Position numbers and translations under genes: made by a program. Positions 7,026 to 9,182 of a stretch of DNA of 9,182 nt are shown piece by piece; positions within the stretch are counted from its first letter, which is position 1, and each line of letters begins with the position of its first letter. Under the pieces are notes generated by a model. It did no database searches and was not told the DNA's origin. It saw only the letters and a list, made by a program, of their open reading frames with translations. Source of the stretch: an uncultured Bacteroidota bacterium (GTDB taxonomy: Bacteria; Bacteroidota; Bacteroidia; Chitinophagales; Chitinophagaceae); the NCBI GenBank assembly GCA_903835145.1, contig CAILMA010000583.1:1-9182 (forward strand). The letters are read 5' to 3'.

Positions 7026-7048
7026 ATGGCCGCTTGTAATGCATATTC

Positions 7049-7084
7049 CGCCCCGGTTGGGCTCAAAAAAACCGGGGCGTTTTT
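7049..7084 (+). terminator. Strong intrinsic terminator ending the zeta-like cassette
   Basis: CGCCCCGGTT (7049-7058) pairs perfectly with AACCGGGGCG (7070-7079) across an 11-base loop, followed at once by five T (7080-7084). The stem is ten pairs, eight of them G-C. There is no T-tract on the minus strand, so it acts on plus-strand transcripts only. It separates the cassette from the FUSC gene. Confidence 0.92.
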
Positions 7085-7128
7085 GTGCCCAAATGACGAT
7101 GAAAAAAAAGGTACATTAATGCCTGCCG

Positions 7129-9174
7129 ATGCTGCGATTAGCGGCATTAACCATAAATTCACACTACCTTGACATTCTACTGGCTACTTTTGCGCCAGAA
7201 AAAAGCAGGCAGCCTGACAAGAAAAAGCTTATATTTAACTCTGAGCAAACAGGCGTAAACCGGCAGCAGTACCCATTGGCATACTTCCGATCATATAAAA
7301 AAATAAGCACCTTCATACAGAATGAAAGTTTTGAGCCCCTGGTAAGCTGGGGACTCAGGATGGCCATTGCCGGCACAGCACCTATAGTTTGGGGCCTTGC
7401 AACCAACCGGCTTGATGATGGGGTATGGATAGCGCTTACAGCCGAAGCCATATCGTGGGTGGAGATGAAGGGCTCGTTTAACTGGCGGGTGCGCACCTTG
7501 TTTATAGGCTCGCTGCTGGCCCTGTTCTGGGGTGTTGTGGGCACCATAACCGGCGATAGTATGCTGCTGAGTGTAGGGGGTATGTTTGTAGCTGCCTTCC
7601 TGGCTTCGCTGCTTAAGAACCTGGGCGACCGCGCCAGCGGGCTCGCCATCTGCGTTTACCTTCTGTTCATCATCTGCAATGCCTTCCCCGATAGGGATAT
7701 ACCCGACATTAGCCACCGGCTTAAAATGATTGCTGTCGGTGCCGGGTGGGCGTTCTTCACGGGTATTGCAGCATCTATGTTCATGCCCGTGCAGCAACCG
7801 TTCCGCAGGCAGATAGCCCTTATATGGCGGTCTATTGCGGCGCTTGTGGAGACCATTTCGCGAAGCGGACTGGATAAAGACGCCCAGGAGACACTGTACC
7901 TGCGCGAGAAAGATGTAAGAGCGGCGATAGACCATTCATTCGACTTTTATGGCCGCATGGTGCACCAGGGCACTACAAAAGATAACCGCCAGTACCAGCT
8001 ACTGCTGCTGCGCAAAAATGCGGCGCTTGTAGCCGTAAATGTTATTGCCATTGCCGATGAGATGAACCACATCAACACCGGTGGACTCGATGAGACTTTG
8101 CGCATTAAAGCAGCCACGCTTTTCAGTGCCATGAGGGAGGCGATAAGCCGGATATCGGTGTTTGTACTTACACTGAAGGGGGAAGAAAAGCTGCTGGCTG
8201 TATCGCAAATCAACCGACTGAAAAAACTGATTGCGCTGATAAAGGAGTATCCTTTGGTGCCCGATGAGAACCAGACCCGGGCCATTAACCGCATACTGCA
8301 GCTTACCGGCCGCAACATAAAACTGCTGGAAAGTGCCATACAAAGGATAGACCAGATGGGAGAAGACACGCCTGTTTTCCGCTCTTATTCGCTCATGAAG
8401 ACCATGTTTGTGCTGCGCCCCCGCAAGATCATGAGCAATGTAAAAACTCTGGTTCATTTCAATACGCTCTCCATGCGTTTTGCACTGCGCAGCGCAATAG
8501 CTGCGAGTGTAGCCTTATTTGTGGCCAAGTTTTTTCATATACACCACGGCTACTGGCTGCCCTTCAGCCTCATGATAGTAATACAACCCTACTTCGGGGC
8601 CACGCTTACCAAGGCAGTACAGCGCGTGGGCGGCACCCTGCTGGGTGGCCTGGTGGGTAGCTTACTTTTGTTTATACCGGCTGACCTCCATGTAAAAGAG
8701 TTGCTGCTGTTTGCCACCTTCCTGCTCATGGTATATTATGCCCGTAAAAATTATGGCATCGCTGCGTTTGTAATTACACTCAATGTTGTGCTGCTGTTTA
8801 ATATTGATAAGTCGTTTAATGCCATGCTGCTGCTGGAGCGGGCTTTGTGCACGTTCGGAGGTTCATTGCTGGCTGTTGTTTCGGGGTTTGCGCTGCTGCC
8901 TGCATGGGACAAAAAGTGGCTGCCCAACCACCTTACTGAGGCTATCAAGGCCAATTACGAGTATTTTACCCGCACTTTTTATGGCAGCGTGAACAACTGG
9001 ACCCGCAACAAACGGGCCGCGGAAACGAAGAACAGCGATGTTTTTGACTCCTTTAACAGGTATATGGAAGAACCGGGAAAGGAAAAGACCGAGGCCTACT
9101 ACGACATTATAACCTGCAATGTGCGCAGGGTGCATTTCAAATTGTCGCTGTTAAAAATTCGTAATTTTATGTAA
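7129..9174 (+). CDS. FUSC-family inner-membrane protein (YccS/fusaric-acid-resistance-like)
   Basis: The 681-residue frame has the doubled architecture of YccS-like FUSC proteins. A first membrane bundle spans about 75-220, a large soluble helical region 225-440, a second bundle 450-595, and a cytoplasmic tail 596-681. The second bundle holds the FUSC signature GYWLPFSLMIVIQPYFGATL (474-493) followed by a TKAVQRVGGTLLGGLVG stretch (494-510); a diverged copy, DGVWIALTAEAISWVEMKGS (97-116), sits in the first bundle. Related proteins are linked to efflux of aromatic acids, but for most members no substrate is known, so transport is inference. The ATG at 7129 is the first possible start (in-frame stop TAA at 7117-7119). 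The first 49 residues look unlike the rest, and an exact TAnnTTTG lies at 7185-7192, so the true start may be downstream, for example TTG at 7276. The gene is notably GC-rich compared with the cassette before it and is transcribed separately from it. Confidence 0.85.
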   Translation: MLRLAALTINSHYLDILLATFAPEKSRQPDKKKLIFNSEQTGVNRQQYPLAYFRSYKKISTFIQNESFEPLVSWGLRMAIAGTAPIVWGLATNRLDDGVWIALTAEAISWVEMKGSFNWRVRTLFIGSLLALFWGVVGTITGDSMLLSVGGMFVAAFLASLLKNLGDRASGLAICVYLLFIICNAFPDRDIPDISHRLKMIAVGAGWAFFTGIAASMFMPVQQPFRRQIALIWRSIAALVETISRSGLDKDAQETLYLREKDVRAAIDHSFDFYGRMVHQGTTKDNRQYQLLLLRKNAALVAVNVIAIADEMNHINTGGLDETLRIKAATLFSAMREAISRISVFVLTLKGEEKLLAVSQINRLKKLIALIKEYPLVPDENQTRAINRILQLTGRNIKLLESAIQRIDQMGEDTPVFRSYSLMKTMFVLRPRKIMSNVKTLVHFNTLSMRFALRSAIAASVALFVAKFFHIHHGYWLPFSLMIVIQPYFGATLTKAVQRVGGTLLGGLVGSLLLFIPADLHVKELLLFATFLLMVYYARKNYGIAAFVITLNVVLLFNIDKSFNAMLLLERALCTFGGSLLAVVSGFALLPAWDKKWLPNHLTEAIKANYEYFTRTFYGSVNNWTRNKRAAETKNSDVFDSFNRYMEEPGKEKTEAYYDIITCNVRRVHFKLSLLKIRNFM

Positions 9175-9182
9175 CTAAACCA

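Noticed and set aside
7119..7172. 17-codon frame starting at 7119 as a leader peptide for the FUSC gene
   Set aside because: It is short, overlaps the FUSC frame, and shows no regulatory hairpin or coding constraint that can be seen.
7291..7935. 214-codon open frame on the minus strand opposite the FUSC gene
   Set aside because: It is a by-product of high-GC codon use in the FUSC gene; composition is rich in H, R, G, P and no motif is seen.

Overview
The window looks like a chromosomal segment from a member of the Bacteroidota, most likely a Chitinophagia- or Flavobacteriia-like lineage. Three things point there: candidate promoters fit the Bacteroidota pattern TTG-N(~19)-TAnnTTTG rather than the E. 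coli -35/-10 pattern, there are no clear Shine-Dalgarno sequences, and the Dxr and RseP proteins read like Bacteroidota family members. The assignment rests on recognition, not on a search.

Layout. (1) 1-474 (+) is the C-terminal end of a P-type cation ATPase whose gene begins outside the window. (2) 501-2959 (-) is a two-gene unit converging on the ATPase: a fused NuoE/NuoF-type NADH-dehydrogenase (diaphorase) protein, whose stop codon overlaps by one base the start of an exported phosphodiester-glycosidase (NAGPA/DUF2233) protein. A candidate promoter lies at 2995-3023. (3) 3154-5808 (+) holds dxr (MEP isoprenoid pathway) followed by rseP (site-2 intramembrane protease), a pairing common in bacteria. 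(4) 5854-7084 (+) is a compact AT-rich cassette with an exact consensus promoter, a zeta-toxin-like P-loop kinase, a 62-residue basic protein of unknown function two bases downstream, and a strong intrinsic terminator. (5) 7129-9174 (+) is a large FUSC-family membrane protein of higher GC content.

How the parts relate. Dxr and RseP are core housekeeping proteins. The NuoE/F fusion would pass electrons between NADH and an Fe-S partner, but no catalytic partner subunit is encoded next to it here. The zeta-like cassette is the clearest accessory element: it carries its own start and stop signals, differs from its flanks in base composition, and has a gene order (kinase first, small protein second) opposite to classical epsilon-zeta toxin-antitoxin modules. 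It is the best candidate in the window for an undescribed toxin-antitoxin or defence-type system, but that remains inference. No RNA genes, insertion sequences or CRISPR arrays were seen. No gene-free stretch exceeds 300 bases; the longest is 2960-3153.
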